A stretch of DNA of 64,000 bases from Epiperipatus broadwayi (GCA_028023455.1 JAQFVV010000031.1:8484093-8548092), one strand, 5' to 3'. Shown: positions 12,850 through 26,590, counted from the stretch's first letter. Notes: generated by a model from the letters alone, not told the origin. Translations and numbers: made by a program.

Positions 12850-15555
12850 ATTGTTATCAAAATGTACTGTGGTCTTAGAACTAAGACAATTGATTTTAAA
12901 TGTGCATTATTATTAAGTGAATATGATATTATCTATTTAACAGAGACTTGGTTAAAAGAAAAAATTGATAATATTAGTATATTTGATGATAGGTATTGTG
13001 TGTATAGATGTCATAGAAATTATAATAATGAAACACGAGGAGATGGTACTTTGATTTCTATTTAAAAAGACATAAAGCATTGACAGATAATTATTAATGA
13101 TAATAATATTGAATGTTGTTGGATTGAAATTACTTTAAAAAATAAAAATAAAATATTGTTAGGTACTATATAACTTTGACCTATTTTGTCAATGAATGAT
13201 TTAGATGGATATTTGGTTAAGGTTGAGGATATATTGGTGAAATATAAATATGATATTATTAAAGTTGGGGATTTTAATGAAGTTGATTATTCATTACATA
13301 GTAATAAGACTGTTGCTAATACTACATTTTATAAATTAAAAATTTCAGTTGAGGTAGTTAGATTAATTCAACTTAAAATATTATTAATTTTAGGGATGGT
13401 CTATTGTATTTATTGTTTAGTACTAAGGATTATTTGAAGTGCAAAGAGGCTGATCAAGCTCTTTTGCCTTCTGATCCTTATCATCCACCTTTGCAATTTG
13501 TAATAGATGATTTTCATATAAAGCCTATAGTAAATAGTAAAAGATATTACAAACATGGTGACTCTTATCACCTTTATAAAGCTTTTGAAGCCATTTATTG
13601 GAATGTAATTTTGATGGAAAATGATCCAAATATAGCTGCAAATAGGCTTGTTAGTATAGTGCAAAATTGTCTAGATCAATATATTCCTGTAGGCATTATT
13701 TGAATACTAATAATAAATATCATAAATGGTTTTCTAAGGAATTGTGTAAGGGTTTGAATAGAAAGCATAAATATCATAGGTTATATAAATTAACTAATGA
13801 TAAAGAATTGCATAAGAAATTTAGTCATTTGCATGCTTATACTAAGACTCTTATGAAAAAAGATTATAATAATAATTTAAATAGGGTTGAAGAAAATTTT
13901 AGGAATAATTCACAAATGTTTTGGAATTATGTAAAGGATCTTAATATTATTGGAAATAAGAATTATAGATATGATGTAATTATGTCTTCTATGGATGATC
14001 TAGTTCATCATTTTACAAATATGTATTTAGATATAATGATAATATGGCTGATATTAAACTTAATAAAGAAAGTTTTTGAAATATAGATGTTAATAAAATT
14101 GCAATTCCTGAAGTGTTTGGTGCAATTTCTAAATTTAAATTGAAATCTTCAATAGAATATGATAATATTCCTAATTTTATAATCAAGAGTTGTGCTGAAT
14201 GTTTCGTAGCACCATTGCATTATATCATTAATTTATTGATTGAGAAATCTATTATTCCTGACATATTTAAGATAGCTAAGATTATACCAATTTATAAAAA
14301 AGGGGATAGATATGATCCTGATAATTATAGGCTTATTTCAATTCGGTCGCCTTTTGCTAGGGTTTATGAAAGGTGTATTTATAGTGATATTATTGTAGAT
14401 ATGATTAAGGTATTATCTAGTTATCAGCATGGTTTTCTACCTGGTAGATTTGTTGAAACTAATTTAATGGTAATATCTGATCACATTGATCATGCCTTAT
14501 CTGATCAGAAGCAATTAGATGTTGTATATTTTGATATGACTCAGGCATTTTATAAAGTTTTACATATTAGACTTTTATATAAACTTAAAATGTTGGGCAT
14601 TAGTCCTCATTTAATTGAATGATTTTCTAATTATTTGAGGGGTTATAAATCTTATATGCATATGGATAGAACCGAATTTCTTTTTTAATAATATGATAGG
14701 TGTTCCTCAGGGTGGAATATTAGCACCATTACTTTTTAATGTTTTTATGTGTGATCATGATCATAACATAAAAATACTACGATACTTACTTATGCTGATG
14801 ATTGTAAGTTATTTAAAAGAATTATTACTTATAGTGATTATATTGAGGTTCAAAAGGATATAGATTGTTTTATAATATGATGTAGGTATAACAATATGGA
14901 GATTGATATTAATAAAACATGCATTGTTTCCTATACTAATAAAACTGAAAAATCTGTTTATTAATATAAAATTGAGAATGGTATTATTAAATATAAAGGG
15001 ATTGTATCTGATTTAGGAATAATATTTTGTAGTAATTTTACTTTTAATGCACATATTAAATATATTATTAATAAAGCATACAGAATGATGGACTGTATTT
15101 TGAGATATGGAAACGTTAATCTATTTTTATAAAATATAGGTTATTTTTTCTCTTGTTGTTACACTGTTAGAATATGGTTCTTGTATATGGAATTTCAATC
15201 TGATTAATATTCATTCTAGAATATATAATGTTGAAAAAAGATTTAATAAATTAATAATGTGAGAATGTCAAAATGTTAAAACAGTATTGAAAGAAAGATT
15301 GAAAGATATGATATTGTTGATAAAGTTGATTGATGGGAAAATTGATGTCTGTAACTGTATATTGAAAATAGAATTGAAAGTACCTAGTCATTTATTAAAA
15401 GAAGTGATAACTTTCAAGGTTAATAAATGTAAAAATACTTTCTTTAGTAAGTCATTTATTAATAGATTGCAAATAGTATATAATCTAACTTTTAATAATA
15501 TTGATATTTTTTGTGATCAGTTTGTTATGAATATTAGAAAACAACTAAACTTATA
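12850..15555 (+). pseudogene. Jockey-A ORF2: AP endonuclease + reverse transcriptase
   Basis: Pieces in several frames. Endonuclease: YCGLRTKT, EYDIIYLTETWL and YRCHRN near 12862-13065, then a degenerate GDFN block near 13267. A linker with KWFSKEL and FWNYVKDL follows at 13667-14086. Reverse transcriptase: EYDNIPNFIIKSCAE, IPIYKKGD-DPDNYR-ISI, YQHGFLPGRF, VVYFDMTQAFYKV (motif A), GVPQGGILAPLLFN and a YADD box at 14791-14802 in a shifted frame. The C-terminus at 15287-15556 has ERLKD...LIDGKID and SFINRLQ..YN. Usual length of such an ORF is about 900 residues, and all the domains are present, but at least six frame breaks rule out function. Confidence 0.85.
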
Positions 15556-15610
15556 ATTATGAACATATATGTATATATAGTCTTATGTATATAGTTTGTA
15601 TTGCTTATAG

Positions 15611-15792
<182 letters not shown>

Positions 15793-15870
15793 TTTTTTGT
15801 TTTGTTTATTGTGTACTTCTGTTAAAGTGTAAATGTTGAAATGTGCATAATAAATAGATATTGAATAGAA

Positions 15871-16296
15871 ATGAATCACCTATCCCTATCTGTTAGAAGA
15901 AAGATCAGAGATCTTAAATTCTTATATAATCTTGTCATTCAGAAATTTACTTCAACAAACAAAATTTTAAATATTATAATTAATAATTGTTTACATAAAA
16001 CACACACATTTAATTTATTTTACTTTAACGTTTGTCACTCTAACACATTAACATATCTCACCTTTGTTTCGTTTGCCTAACACTTATAATCAATATTTTA
16101 TTAGTGAAAATATATTTGTATTAGATGGCAAAAAATTGTTACTAATCTTACAAGGAAATATTAAATATTGACGTATTATAGTTTGATATTTATACCAGTT
16201 TATTTATATTATTGTATGTTAATTATGGTACAATTCTGTAATTAGCTTAATGCTGTAGTTTGTACAGTAAATAAATTTGAATTGGATTGAGATGAA
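15871..16296 (+). mobile_element. Jockey-type LINE family B, 3' end (copy 2)
   Basis: Matches 11730-12151 throughout: LSLSVRRKIRDLKFLYNL, then NKILNIIINNCLHKT, a 3' UTR with gcttaatgctgtagttt, and the end aataaatttgaattgg. The ORF end is shifted relative to copy 1 and runs to 16080. 5'-truncated and inactive. Confidence 0.75.
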
Positions 16297-16311
16297 TTAT
16301 TATTGTTTACA

Positions 16312-16313
16312 TT

Positions 16314-16348
<35 letters not shown>

Positions 16349-16420
16349 TATTATTATTATTATTGTTGTTGTTGTTGTTTTTTATTATTAGTATTATTAT
16401 TGTTATTGTTATTATTTTAA
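16312..16420. repeat. (ATC)n(ATT)n(GTT)n compound microsatellite
   Basis: Follows the 3' end of Jockey-B copy 2, mirroring the arrangement after copy 1. Confidence 0.9.
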
Positions 16421-16743
16421 TGATTGTTTATGGCAAGTTGTTTTGTGACATTTGTGTTAAATGTTAAATAATGTGCTATATTTAAGTGACCATTTAACTA
16501 GAGCTTTTAAAAATTTATAATGTTCAATTAAACAAATTTTTACATATATTATCCTTTTTAAAAATTTGCATTAAAAATCTTCATAAGGTTCTAAAGGTTT
16601 TTTTTTTTTACTTTTAGAATTCTGAATTAAATATTTTGACATTTTTAACTATCATTTTGCCATAATTACGATAAATAATAATAATACATTTTAAAAATTA
16701 GAAAAAAAGGAAGAAATATACTTTAATAAAAATATTTATGTAC

Positions 16744-16842
16744 CTTCTCTTTTGCAATTTCTTGTGTTTCTCGATCCATCCAAGAAATAACTTCAGGATA
16801 GTTTATCACAGTATTCCGTAAATCATTTGCTAAATCTTCTAT
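16744..16842 (-). CDS. M13 metallopeptidase (neprilysin/ECE-like), next exon
   Basis: Second exon of the same minus-strand M13 gene. It is 99 nt, exactly 33 codons in phase 0, bounded by acceptor tttttaattag and donor GAGAAG|GTACAT. The protein reads IEDLANDLR...VISWMDRETQEIAKEK, matching the M13 segment usually written as xEDLIxxIRxxF...LxWMDxETKxxAxEK. Joined to the preceding exon, the spacing between HF and the EDL motif is 7 residues, as in neprilysins, so no exon appears to be missing between them. The next family segment, expected to start near ADAI, is not seen in 1-16743, so the following intron probably runs beyond the left edge. Local composition is less AT-rich than the surroundings, as expected for constrained coding sequence. 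Confidence 0.88.
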
Positions 16843-18105
16843 CTAATTAAAAAATAGCAAATTTTAAATACAAAATAATATATTAAAAATGATTTATTCA
16901 TATATATATATATATATTGCATAGATATTTATAAAAATTAAAAAAAATAAATATGCTTATTGCTAAACTGAAATTTAAATAATTTTTTTTTCACATTACT
17001 TTAAACAATTCAGCCAATAAAAATTGTCTGTACAACAAACTTTTCAAATTAATGTATAATGTAAAAAATCATTCAATCATCCGTCACCTCCATTATAATT
17101 GTATCTGAGTTTATATCACTCTATCTAACGCTATCTATAATTACCTGTCACATCTTCACATTATAACAGTAATCCCTCTGCCTTATAAATACAAATTAAA
17201 TGCTAAATAGATTTCAAAAAGTGAAATAATCCTGGAGTCTTTAAAGACTAAATATTATACAAAATTAAATCTAACTATACACCAATTAAACTTAATAAGG
17301 AAGAATTCGGGTTATTAACAATTCATTAAAAATATAATCGAAATTAATATTCAACATTAAACTTAGAGTAGGCATAAGAGTAGGCATATTTGCTTTAGTG
17401 TAATAAAATTTATAGTTAAAAGCGACATATTGATTTATTTGCAATTTAAAATCCAATTACTCTTAGATTTTAAAGTTTTTTTGAAGTTGCAGATATAAGT
17501 GTGGAGGTTTAGCAAATAGCTATAGCCAACTGAGTTAAAGAATTATAGATCGGCAATAATTATCCTGGAAATGAAGGGTGATTATTTACATATTTATCTT
17601 ACAGTATACACTAATTTAAAAATTTGATTTAATAGGCAGATTTATTGGCTGAACTGATAAAAGTTATTTGGATGTATATATATATATATATTTATAAGTC
17701 AATATTAGACAATAAGATAATATGTATATAAATAAATAAAATAATGAATAAAGTTTAAAAATTGTTAAAGTATACAGAGAATATTTAAAAACATTAGATA
17801 AAAAGTGCGATAAATAACATACTTACTGATTTTTTTAAATATATATATAAACGACATTGCGTTTTACCATATCAATGAGAATTCTTCTTAAAAACAAATA
17901 TACACAAGCATGAAAATTATAAACAATAAATATATTAAGCAGGAGTGATATTAAGAAATTTTTTTAAGTTACCCAGTTTTATCTATTTTAATTTTATCTA
18001 GGCTTCCATTTAAATTTAAAAAGATAAATTAAAAGCTGTCATTAATCAAAAAATATTCCGCAAATAGAAAGCATCTTAATATATATTGCATATATTTAGA
18101 AAAGC

Positions 18106-18312
18106 CGGGTCTTTGGGGTGTATGGTGATGCATCTATCTGGCCTATTCTAGGTTTCTATCCAGATTGCGTAAAATACAAACTTTAATATGGTTCTAATCA
18201 TGCTTAGGATTATCCAGATAACCATGCAATATTTGTCAATATATTAGTATGTATTTATTCTTAGCTAGAAGCTAAAATAAAAATAGAAACCTAACACACC
18301 CCTAAACAACTG
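18106..18312. repeat. Possible fold-back MITE
   Basis: Left end TTTGGGGTGTATGG plus TAGGTTTCTAT is mirrored at the right end, which reads TTAGGGGTGTGTTAGG and TTTCTAT on the minus strand. The left arm has an extra segment of about 23 bp. The interior is non-coding and no target duplication is clear. A hAT-like ancestry is only a guess from the GGGGTGT end. Confidence 0.35.
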
Positions 18313-19800
18313 GATTATTTCTCATTCGTTATTTTTTCATAAGAGGTTAAATAGAATATTTTATTTTGTTTTGCTACATTTACAACAGATGATTGATTTA
18401 ATAAAATAGGTAGCACTGATAAACATATACAATAAAAAGTCAGATTATTAAAATATAATATTAACGTAGAAGTCCATACAAAAACAAAGACATAATAGGC
18501 AGATTAATGGTAACATGATTTTATTCTATAAATAAATAAATTTTAAAATGAATATTGTTCTTTTATACAAAAGAGAATTTAAGATGTGCAGTAAATTTTT
18601 CTATTATAAAAGATTAGATATTGAATACAATAAGATAATTTTCAATTTGAAGCTTATAACGTGGGATTTGGGGAACAAATTGATATATATATATATAAAT
18701 TTCTGATAATTAAAAAAAATATTTTTTGCATAAAAAGAGGAAAAATCTTATTAATAATATGTTTGGTGATTTGGTTAGTTTTCGTCCATTGTTTGCAATG
18801 TTAAAGTTGGTACAAAATGTTTTTACAATTTTTATACATCTCTTGAGCCTCTACATAAATATGAAAAGTTAAGTTTTCTTTCGAAAACTTACGGAATATA
18901 TTATTTATATCAACTGATATTTTTCTCATAGTCAGTGGTACGTTGCTACTAGTAGCATATTAAATGTAACATAAAATAAAATAGAAACAAACATATTAAT
19001 TAAATACAAAATAATTAAAAAGGATGATAAAAAGCGTTTCTACATACATATATGTAATTGTGTGTGTGTTTGTTTTCAAATGTATGTTCCATTGTTCTTT
19101 GAGCAAAAAATACATGTTAACATATATAATAGAGAAGAATAAAATTATCATATTGTAGTTTGTAAGTCAGCCAAATATATTCATATATTTTGTTTCTGGG
19201 CAAATATTGGAAAGTTTTAGATAATTAAGAATCATAAAAAAGGGCAATTTTCTTCAATAATCAGTCACATAGGCAATTTAAGTAGTCAATAGTCCATGAA
19301 TAAGTATCTGCTTATTAGAAGATAATAGTTAAAAGCAAGAAAAAAAGACAACTTTTCTCATCAATCATAACATATCTGAATTAATTAAATTCATTTTTCT
19401 TCCCTTTTGACATGCAAAGAGATGCTAAAAAAATAGCTTTGCTTGGTAATTGACCTATAAAATTGCTCATTGAAAAATAATGTACACATTAAAAATCTCA
19501 TTGATAAGATCTCATCCTATATTAATTCAAAGTAAGTTAGAAAAGAGATTAACAGTACATATGCACAAACTAACTAGTGCTGAATATGTCAACAATTTTA
19601 TAAACCAAAATATTTTTTAAGCTATTAAAATAAATAACTACAATTTTGGTAGATAATGATGAGGAGAGGTACACATAAATGAACACTTTGATGGAGCATT
19701 TGTTTATTGTTGATTAAAAAATTAAATGCAGCTAACGGCGTAAAACTAGAACAAACCCTTCAGTTGATAATATAATGGAATTGTTAGTATTCTGCATGTA
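18313..19800. other. Intronic AT-rich stretch, nothing recognised
   Basis: Short TA runs near 18683-18696. No coding or repeat structure seen. The same is true of 16843-18105. Confidence 0.5.
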
Positions 19801-19805
19801 TATAT

Positions 19806-20120
19806 AAATTAGTAATCAATGTCTGTATTTCAATTATAATATATATATAATTCTTCGAAAAACAATACAATAATTAATACAGTAAATAATATTTTAAAAC
19901 AAATATCTACTATAATTTAATAGAAGTACTTTTGACTATCTAAATAGTCATTATCAACTATATTAAAATTCAGTTTTGTAATTGAATTTGAATATAGTTG
20001 ATAAGGACAACTTAATCGAAAATACTTGTATTAAATTATAGTAGATATTTGTTTTAAAATATTATTTACTGTATTAATTATTGTATTGTTTTTCAAAGAA
20101 TTATATATATATATATATAT
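19806..20120. mobile_element. PLE-alpha ends in inverted orientation (palindrome)
   Basis: The left half (about 19810-19970) reads taatcaatgtctgtattt, acaatacaataattaatac and atttaatagaagtactt. These are the same blocks as the left arm at 655-770. The right half (about 19975-20110) is its mirror image, ending attattgtattgtttttc beside a TA run. Only the non-coding tail is present. The geometry is the same as at 641-2222, with both 3' ends pointing outward. Confidence 0.75.
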
Positions 20121-21822
20121 ATAAAGAATAACAAAAAATATATTTTATGGATTGTTCAAAATAATTTATAAAGCACTTAATAAATGATTGTTAATTTATT
20201 AAGCACTCTGCTATTATCTTTAAAAGTAAATTTATTGTTATATAATTTTTAAGTAATTTATAAAGCACAGTAGAAATGTTAACTTTTTTAAAAAATTATT
20301 ACAAGTCAACATTTTTTCAAATATAAATATTGCAAAATTACTTCTAGCACTTATTTTTAATTATTTATTGATGATACTGAGCTAAGTACCATAAGAAAAT
20401 GATCATAAGGACAGATAGATAATAAATAAATAATGGATAGAAAGAAAAATATTTTTCAATGGTATAGAAAGGTTACCCTTTTTTAAATTTTAAGGTAAGT
20501 TTGAGATTTTTAAATAATGAGAACCCATCTTTCTTGCTTATTTTTTTTATTCCTTAAATTTAAGGAATGTTTTTATTGTAATTAATTAATGAAAGTTAAT
20601 ACTTTTAAAATCATTTAAAATACCTATTCCATTTTAAAATTTACTTCAAATGTGTTATTTAAATATATTTAAAACTTACACTATCACATGAAAATATGAT
20701 TAAAGAATTTGGTAAAATGTATCAATTTCATAGTATTTCTCTGTGTCCATGACAATTTAAGATTTACATTTGTGTGTGTTAAATATATTTAACCTGACAA
20801 ATAAAAAATTATTGAATTCATTAGTATTTTTCTTGCTATAACCCATACTATATTAAATTTTACTTTAAGGTGTTAAATATATATTTAACTAAATGTTGTT
20901 GTTTAGTGGTATCTATGCTTTAAGTTTCACTTTGGTGTTACAATGGTGCTGTTATCATTGATTTTCTTTGTACTTTTAAAGCATGCGTAGAGTTTATGTG
21001 AGATAGTTTGTAGCTGTTCTTGTCTATAATGTCATAATTTTAATGTATTAATTTTTAAAAAAAATTAAAGATATTAGCATTATAGGGACTTTTACAAACC
21101 TTTGTGTGTGATTGACAACACCTTTTATTATTATGATAAAGCTGTGAAATGGTGGCTTAAAAATGAGATATATGTTTGGCTGATGCTTCAGATTATTTTA
21201 CCCTGAGGATAAATAAGAGGGGAAATGTGATTTTCCATAATTTTTAATGATTATGGTGCAATGTTTTTGTAAAAGATGTATTATTAAAGCAAAATCTATG
21301 TCACTACTAGGGTATTGTTTTTCACAATATTTTATTTTTAAAAAGACCACCCCTAGAAAGTTTATTATAACTGGAAACTTCCTCTATTGGATAAGATAAA
21401 ATTGTTTTTTGTGAAAACTGTAAGTAAAATATTCTTTAAAATTTTAATGTCAATAAATAATTCATTAACTTTTAGAATTTTTTTGTTTCTTTGATGGTAA
21501 CTAATTGTAAATATATTATTTTTAATAACATAAAATTATAATATCTAATATTTCATTCTTCTAATTTTTTGAATAGATAATTACATCCAATCATGATGTG
21601 CTCCATTGTTTTCTGGTAAGAACATTATTTAGATATTTATTTTTATATGTTGTAGATATTAAATGTTATTTTTACATATAAAGATTTCACCATAATGGAC
21701 TTGAACATAAACCATCAAGCTTTCTTCACCTATTTATAGATGGTTGATATGGTTGAGGATGAAGTAGATTGAAGTCTTTCTACTAATGATTGAAGAATTG
21801 ATGTCTTAATATAAACCAAGCA

Positions 21823-21825
<3 letters not shown>
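20121..21825. other. Intronic AT-rich stretch, nothing recognised
   Basis: No coding frame or repeat boundary could be supported; several ttaaatatatttaa-like motifs recur between about 20650 and 20890. Confidence 0.45.

Positions 21826-21886
<61 letters not shown>
21826..21886. repeat. (TA)n microsatellite
   Basis: About 30 TA units. Confidence 0.95.
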
Positions 21887-21888
<2 letters not shown>

Positions 21889-21992
21889 TGTGTAAGAGAT
21901 TATAATCTGGACAAACTGATAAGTGCTGTTTCAGCATAAAATATTTTTATTGGAGATCATTTATCATTTTCACAAGTGTGGTTATATATATA
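21887..21992 (-). repeat. Fragment of the ~0.5 kb repeat of 3-4.9 kb
   Basis: gtaagagattataatctgg, ctgataagtgctg, cataaaatat, attggagatcatttatc-ttt and caagtgtggt match the inverted unit at 4605-4705 (gagagattacaatttt, aataagtgttga, acatgaaatacatata, ttggagattatttatc). Confidence 0.55.
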
Positions 21993-22660
21993 TTGGTTGT
22001 ACAACATAGGGCAGATAGGTGAAAGGAGCTTTAAAGTCTGTGTTTAAGTCCCTTATGATTATGTCTAAACTCCAAGTATATAAATTATATTTGTATTCAA
22101 TAAAATATTACTTAAAGATTTGAAACTTAAATAGATTGCATTTAAATTAAAAGTATTAATATAATATATACACATAAAGTTTTAATTGTGAAAATAAAGG
22201 AGGCAATATGGTGTTTTGTTTAGTGAAATATTCACTAGGTTCTATACAAAGTGTAATAGGCAGATACACTCAATGAATGGATTAAACTGAAATCCTAACA
22301 GTTTATCAAATTCATTATTATAACAGATCTAAATTGTCGTTATTGAAATGATAAAATTAAATAGGTAGTACAAACACAATTTAAGTAATTTAAAATATAT
22401 TTACAAAATCAAATTTTATCTTGCTTTACCAAAATCTATACTTTTCATTAGATTTCTTCAATGTTTTAATTAATGATGTCCTGTTTTTTTTTTTATGATG
22501 TCAAACAAAAACAGTTATAATATAGACTTTCCATGCATTTTTATATCACAAATTATAATTTATTAAAAATAATTAAGTACCATAAAGCAAACTTTAAAGG
22601 ATAGTAAAATTTTATATAAAAAAGGAAAAAAATAATGCAATATTTGTTCAGTTATAAAAG

Positions 22661-22664
<4 letters not shown>

Positions 22665-22735
<71 letters not shown>
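22665..22735. repeat. (TA)n microsatellite abutting the gap
   Basis: The TA run continues up to the first N. After the gap, tatata resumes at 23236, so the true microsatellite may span the gap. Confidence 0.95.
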
Positions 22736-23235
22736 NNNNNNNNNNNNNNNNNNNNNNNNNNNNNNNNNNNNNNNNNNNNNNNNNNNNNNNNNNNNNNNNN
22801 NNNNNNNNNNNNNNNNNNNNNNNNNNNNNNNNNNNNNNNNNNNNNNNNNNNNNNNNNNNNNNNNNNNNNNNNNNNNNNNNNNNNNNNNNNNNNNNNNNNN
22901 NNNNNNNNNNNNNNNNNNNNNNNNNNNNNNNNNNNNNNNNNNNNNNNNNNNNNNNNNNNNNNNNNNNNNNNNNNNNNNNNNNNNNNNNNNNNNNNNNNNN
23001 NNNNNNNNNNNNNNNNNNNNNNNNNNNNNNNNNNNNNNNNNNNNNNNNNNNNNNNNNNNNNNNNNNNNNNNNNNNNNNNNNNNNNNNNNNNNNNNNNNNN
23101 NNNNNNNNNNNNNNNNNNNNNNNNNNNNNNNNNNNNNNNNNNNNNNNNNNNNNNNNNNNNNNNNNNNNNNNNNNNNNNNNNNNNNNNNNNNNNNNNNNNN
23201 NNNNNNNNNNNNNNNNNNNNNNNNNNNNNNNNNNN
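22736..23235. other. Assembly gap, exactly 500 N
   Basis: The round number suggests a scaffolding placeholder, not a measured length. Frames drawn through it are meaningless. Confidence 0.99.
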
Positions 23236-24690
23236 TATATATTGAATTACATATTTCCATAAATATTAATTAAAAACTAGTTTGGTTTCAGCAGTTGTCA
23301 ATTTGTCAATTAGTAGTAATTTATAATATCTTGGTAACATCAATGATTAATGGTTATTTCTATTTACATGGATATTATCTCCTCCTTTCCCTTCTTTTTT
23401 GTACATCAGTAAAAACCAATCAACACTTAGACATTCTCTATATCAATGTCAATCAACAATTTCAAACTGTTGTAAAGGTAACCTTTTTTTAACAATAAAT
23501 GTGATATTCCACTTTTATTAATAGAACAATATATTTATATAGACAGTAAAGATTACAACTTCACCAGAGAGATTGAAATTATTGATACAAAGAAGTTTAA
23601 ATAATAAAATTTGATAATGCTGATGAATATATAACTTATGAAATGATAAAAATTCCAATCCTGGCTGTGTTAATGCAATTTTCTATATGAAAATCAACTA
23701 TTGTACAGAAAAAAAGTGAATCAACTTTTATATGAAGTTCATAATTATTACTAGAATATAACTATTAGAAAAAAAACAAGAAATCAGCAGAAATGTTGTT
23801 ATATCATTCAAACTACCTTATATTCAAAATACCATGCCGGAGTTAATTAATTCTTATTTATTTTACTAACTTGACAAAATGCATTAAATATCATAATAAG
23901 TAAAGATAAGATTATTCATAATGATACATATGTAACACTTAGAGCAATACATTTTCAAGTAATAGATATATTAATACAAGTGTTATTTTACTATCAAAGT
24001 CATTCATTTTATAGTCAAAATTGAATTCTCTTATGAATTCCATGATCTTATATGGATAATAAATTATTATGATAACTTTTTGAGTAAATATTACATCAGC
24101 CAAGATATTCATGCATTTCATTCAAATTGGTTTATATTTAAAATTCTTTGCAGATATAATTCCTACTTGTTTTAATAATATTGGAAATTTAAATATAAGC
24201 TGATCGCAATAGAGCTGCAAAAACATACTGACTGATTTAATATTTTGCCAAATATTTACCATTGTTCATATATAAGTATAGACATCAGAAAAAATGGATT
24301 AGTTTTAATTATTTATCTTATGGAAAACATTGACATTGAAATGATTTTATTAATACAGATAGCAATTCTAAGTATTACATAAATATCAGTGCTCTTAATA
24401 TAATTGATATTTGATGGTTTGTTTGGAAGTGTTTGAAAATGAATAGAAATTATCTCTACTTTGTGAATATAAGCTGATTTATATAAAATTGAAAAAACTT
24501 CTCTATTAATTACATCTTCATCATAATAACAATTAATGTGCTAATATATTATCAATACAAGAACTTTAATGACAGTCAAAAAAGGATTCAGTTTTCACCT
24601 TAAATGTATATAGATTTAATTGTAGAAGGCACAATATTAATACAACCAGATCATGACCATTTATTATTCTAAATCTTATATATATGTATA
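23236..24690. other. Intronic AT-rich stretch, nothing recognised
   Basis: Short frames at 23295-23492 and 23939-24121 have no recognisable motifs. Confidence 0.5.
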
Positions 24691-25496
24691 TGAGAGGGTA
24701 CCCAAAAATAACTGGAATTATTATCTGGTAGCCATGTTTCTTGAAGTACATACTTCTTTCAAATACCTCTTGCAGGTGGAAAATACTTTCATAGTGTGAA
24801 ATTATGGTCACACATAACACATTTATTTGTAAAGTGCAGTTTGTGTATCTGTCATTTTTTTTTGTTATAGCTGAAAAGTTGAAACAATGTGAAATTCTGT
24901 TTTCTTTTATAGATAGTGATAAAGAAAACAGTTGTAATGATTGAAGCAACATACAAACAAGTTGTTCTCAAATGAATTAGTTTAAAAGTTTATGAGTGGT
25001 TTAATGGAAGTGTTAAATTTACCATATACTGAAAAAATTGGCAAATGGAGTCACTACCAAAATGATGATGATTTTTTGGACTTAAATGCATTTGTTCACT
25101 CAAAATTCGTTTATGATGATCAGGCAATTAAAACCTACACGTTTTTAAACTTTTGTCTGATGTGATAAAATATGAACATCCCATTTTGTGGTCAAGTGAG
25201 GAGTACATATTTCATCACAATTGTGTGCCAGCACAGCACTCTATGCAATTTTTTAATGGAATTAAAAAATGTCTTTGTTTTTGTGTATTTAGAAGTCATG
25301 AAGAAAAAAACAGTAGAGGTTTTAAAAGACAACACTTTGCAAGTGTTTCTGGACTACTTTGAAAAGTGAAAATATGTTTAGATTGATTCATTGTATTAAC
25401 TAGATTATACTTTAAAAGAAATTCAATTTGTAATTTGTAAAAACAAATATACATTTTTTTTTACAAAATTCCGGTTATTTTGGGGTTGCTCCCTCA
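24691..25496 (+). mobile_element. mariner-type DNA transposon, internally deleted (806 bp)
   Basis: Terminal inverted repeats of about 30 bp: the left end starts TGAGAGGGTACCCAAAAATA and the right end, read inward on the minus strand, starts TGAGGGAGCAACCCCAAAAT. Both continue with AAC-GGAATT. A TA dinucleotide flanks each side (24689-24690 and 25497-25498), the target duplication of the Tc1/mariner superfamily. At 806 bp it is well short of the roughly 1.3 kb of full-length mariners, and the inside shows why: the transposase has two internal gaps. Confidence 0.85.
24865..25375 (+). pseudogene. mariner transposase remnant
   Basis: N-terminal pieces AEKLKQ and VYEWFNGS correspond to the start of mariner transposases (LEQR..., VFEWFKRF). 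After a gap, FLDLNAFVHSKFV and YIFHHNCVPAQHSMQFF correspond to the block around FHHDNAPAH, which holds the second catalytic Asp; here the D is read as N or lost. After another gap, KKTVEVLKDNTLQVFLDYFE matches the C-terminal EDW-like region. The HTH linker, GDETW and the PYSPDLAP block are missing, and stops interrupt the rest. It cannot act; it could only be mobilised in trans through its ends. Confidence 0.75.
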
Positions 25497-25984
25497 TAGA
25501 TACATATATATTGAAATAGATTAAGATCATGGTATATAATGCAGTAAATATGTGGTATCGATAATGTCTACATAACTATTTTTTAATCTTAAAGAAAAAG
25601 TAGACTCAGACATAAATTATGTACATATTTTTTTTAAAATAAATTTTGAAATAATTTAAATATTGAATAATTAAGTAATAATATTTATTGACACTTTCTT
25701 TCATACATAATTTTCATTTTGCCAAAAAATCTAATATTTTAATATAACATAAATTATTTATTTATAAAACTATGCTATATTTTGTTCCAAGCCCCCCTTG
25801 AATTTAACATATATAACATATAGCAGCTTATTTTTGTTCGTAAAATTGATTAGAATAACATGCATAGTGCGTATTGAACTACCATAGTTCTATTCAAATC
25901 ACAAATAAATGTAACACAGATCTTTTTTTAAAAGTCTTATGTATATATAAATTAAAATTACAAGAGAAATAAAATTTTAAGAAA

Positions 25985-26590
25985 TAGTAATATAGTTATT
26001 AATGATAAATTTAATGGTATTTTTTATTTTACTGTGTGCGTGTGTACTCATTAATTTACTGAAACAGTAAGAATAAGAAAAAAGTACCTCCTACTACTAT
26101 ATTTTTATCATTAAAATAAAATAAATAGCAAACTATCTGAGTTTTTGTCTAATATTAAATATGCTCTGGGTGATTTTTTTTTCAATGACTTTATTTTCTT
26201 ATAGAAATAATAAACTCCCAATCTCTCTAATTATGCTATTGTTTTAAAATCAATAGTAATTTTAAATATGCTTTACAATGTTGTAAAACTTTTACTGTTA
26301 GAAAATATTTTATTAAATCAAATACTGCATATCAAATTCAAAAGGATAACAAAGGAAGAATAAAATATGTTTTCAACATAAACTGAAGAAAGTTTACTAA
26401 AATATATATAATCTGTACACACTCAAATCAAAAAAGTCAAAATTCTGTCAAATATTAAAATTTCTGAATTTAATACTTTTTATTTGTTGGTTTATTTACA
26501 TCTTTGTTTGTTTACATTTTTCTATTGCTAGGACATAATTGAAGTTGTATAGTTAGATATAACATAGTTCATGACTTTACTATATAACTA
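25985..26590 (+). repeat. Interspersed repeat X, copy 1 (uninterrupted)
   Basis: Co-linear with 55185-55692 plus 57787-57950. Shared blocks are attttactgtgtgcgtgtgtactcat-atttactgaa, aaaataaaataaatagcaaa, tttttttcaat, ttctcttatagaaata, aacataaactgaa, and ttgtttgttt followed by ataattgaagtt-tat-gttagata-aacatagttcatga. It lacks the PLE pair found in copy 2, so it resembles the empty site. No coding potential; class unknown. Confidence 0.65.

Noticed and set aside
22635-23273. Long open frames on both strands
   Set aside because: They run through the 500-N gap and a TA microsatellite.
24566-24952. 128-codon minus-strand frame
   Set aside because: Overlaps the mariner end and its N-terminal region on the opposite strand; composition is accidental.
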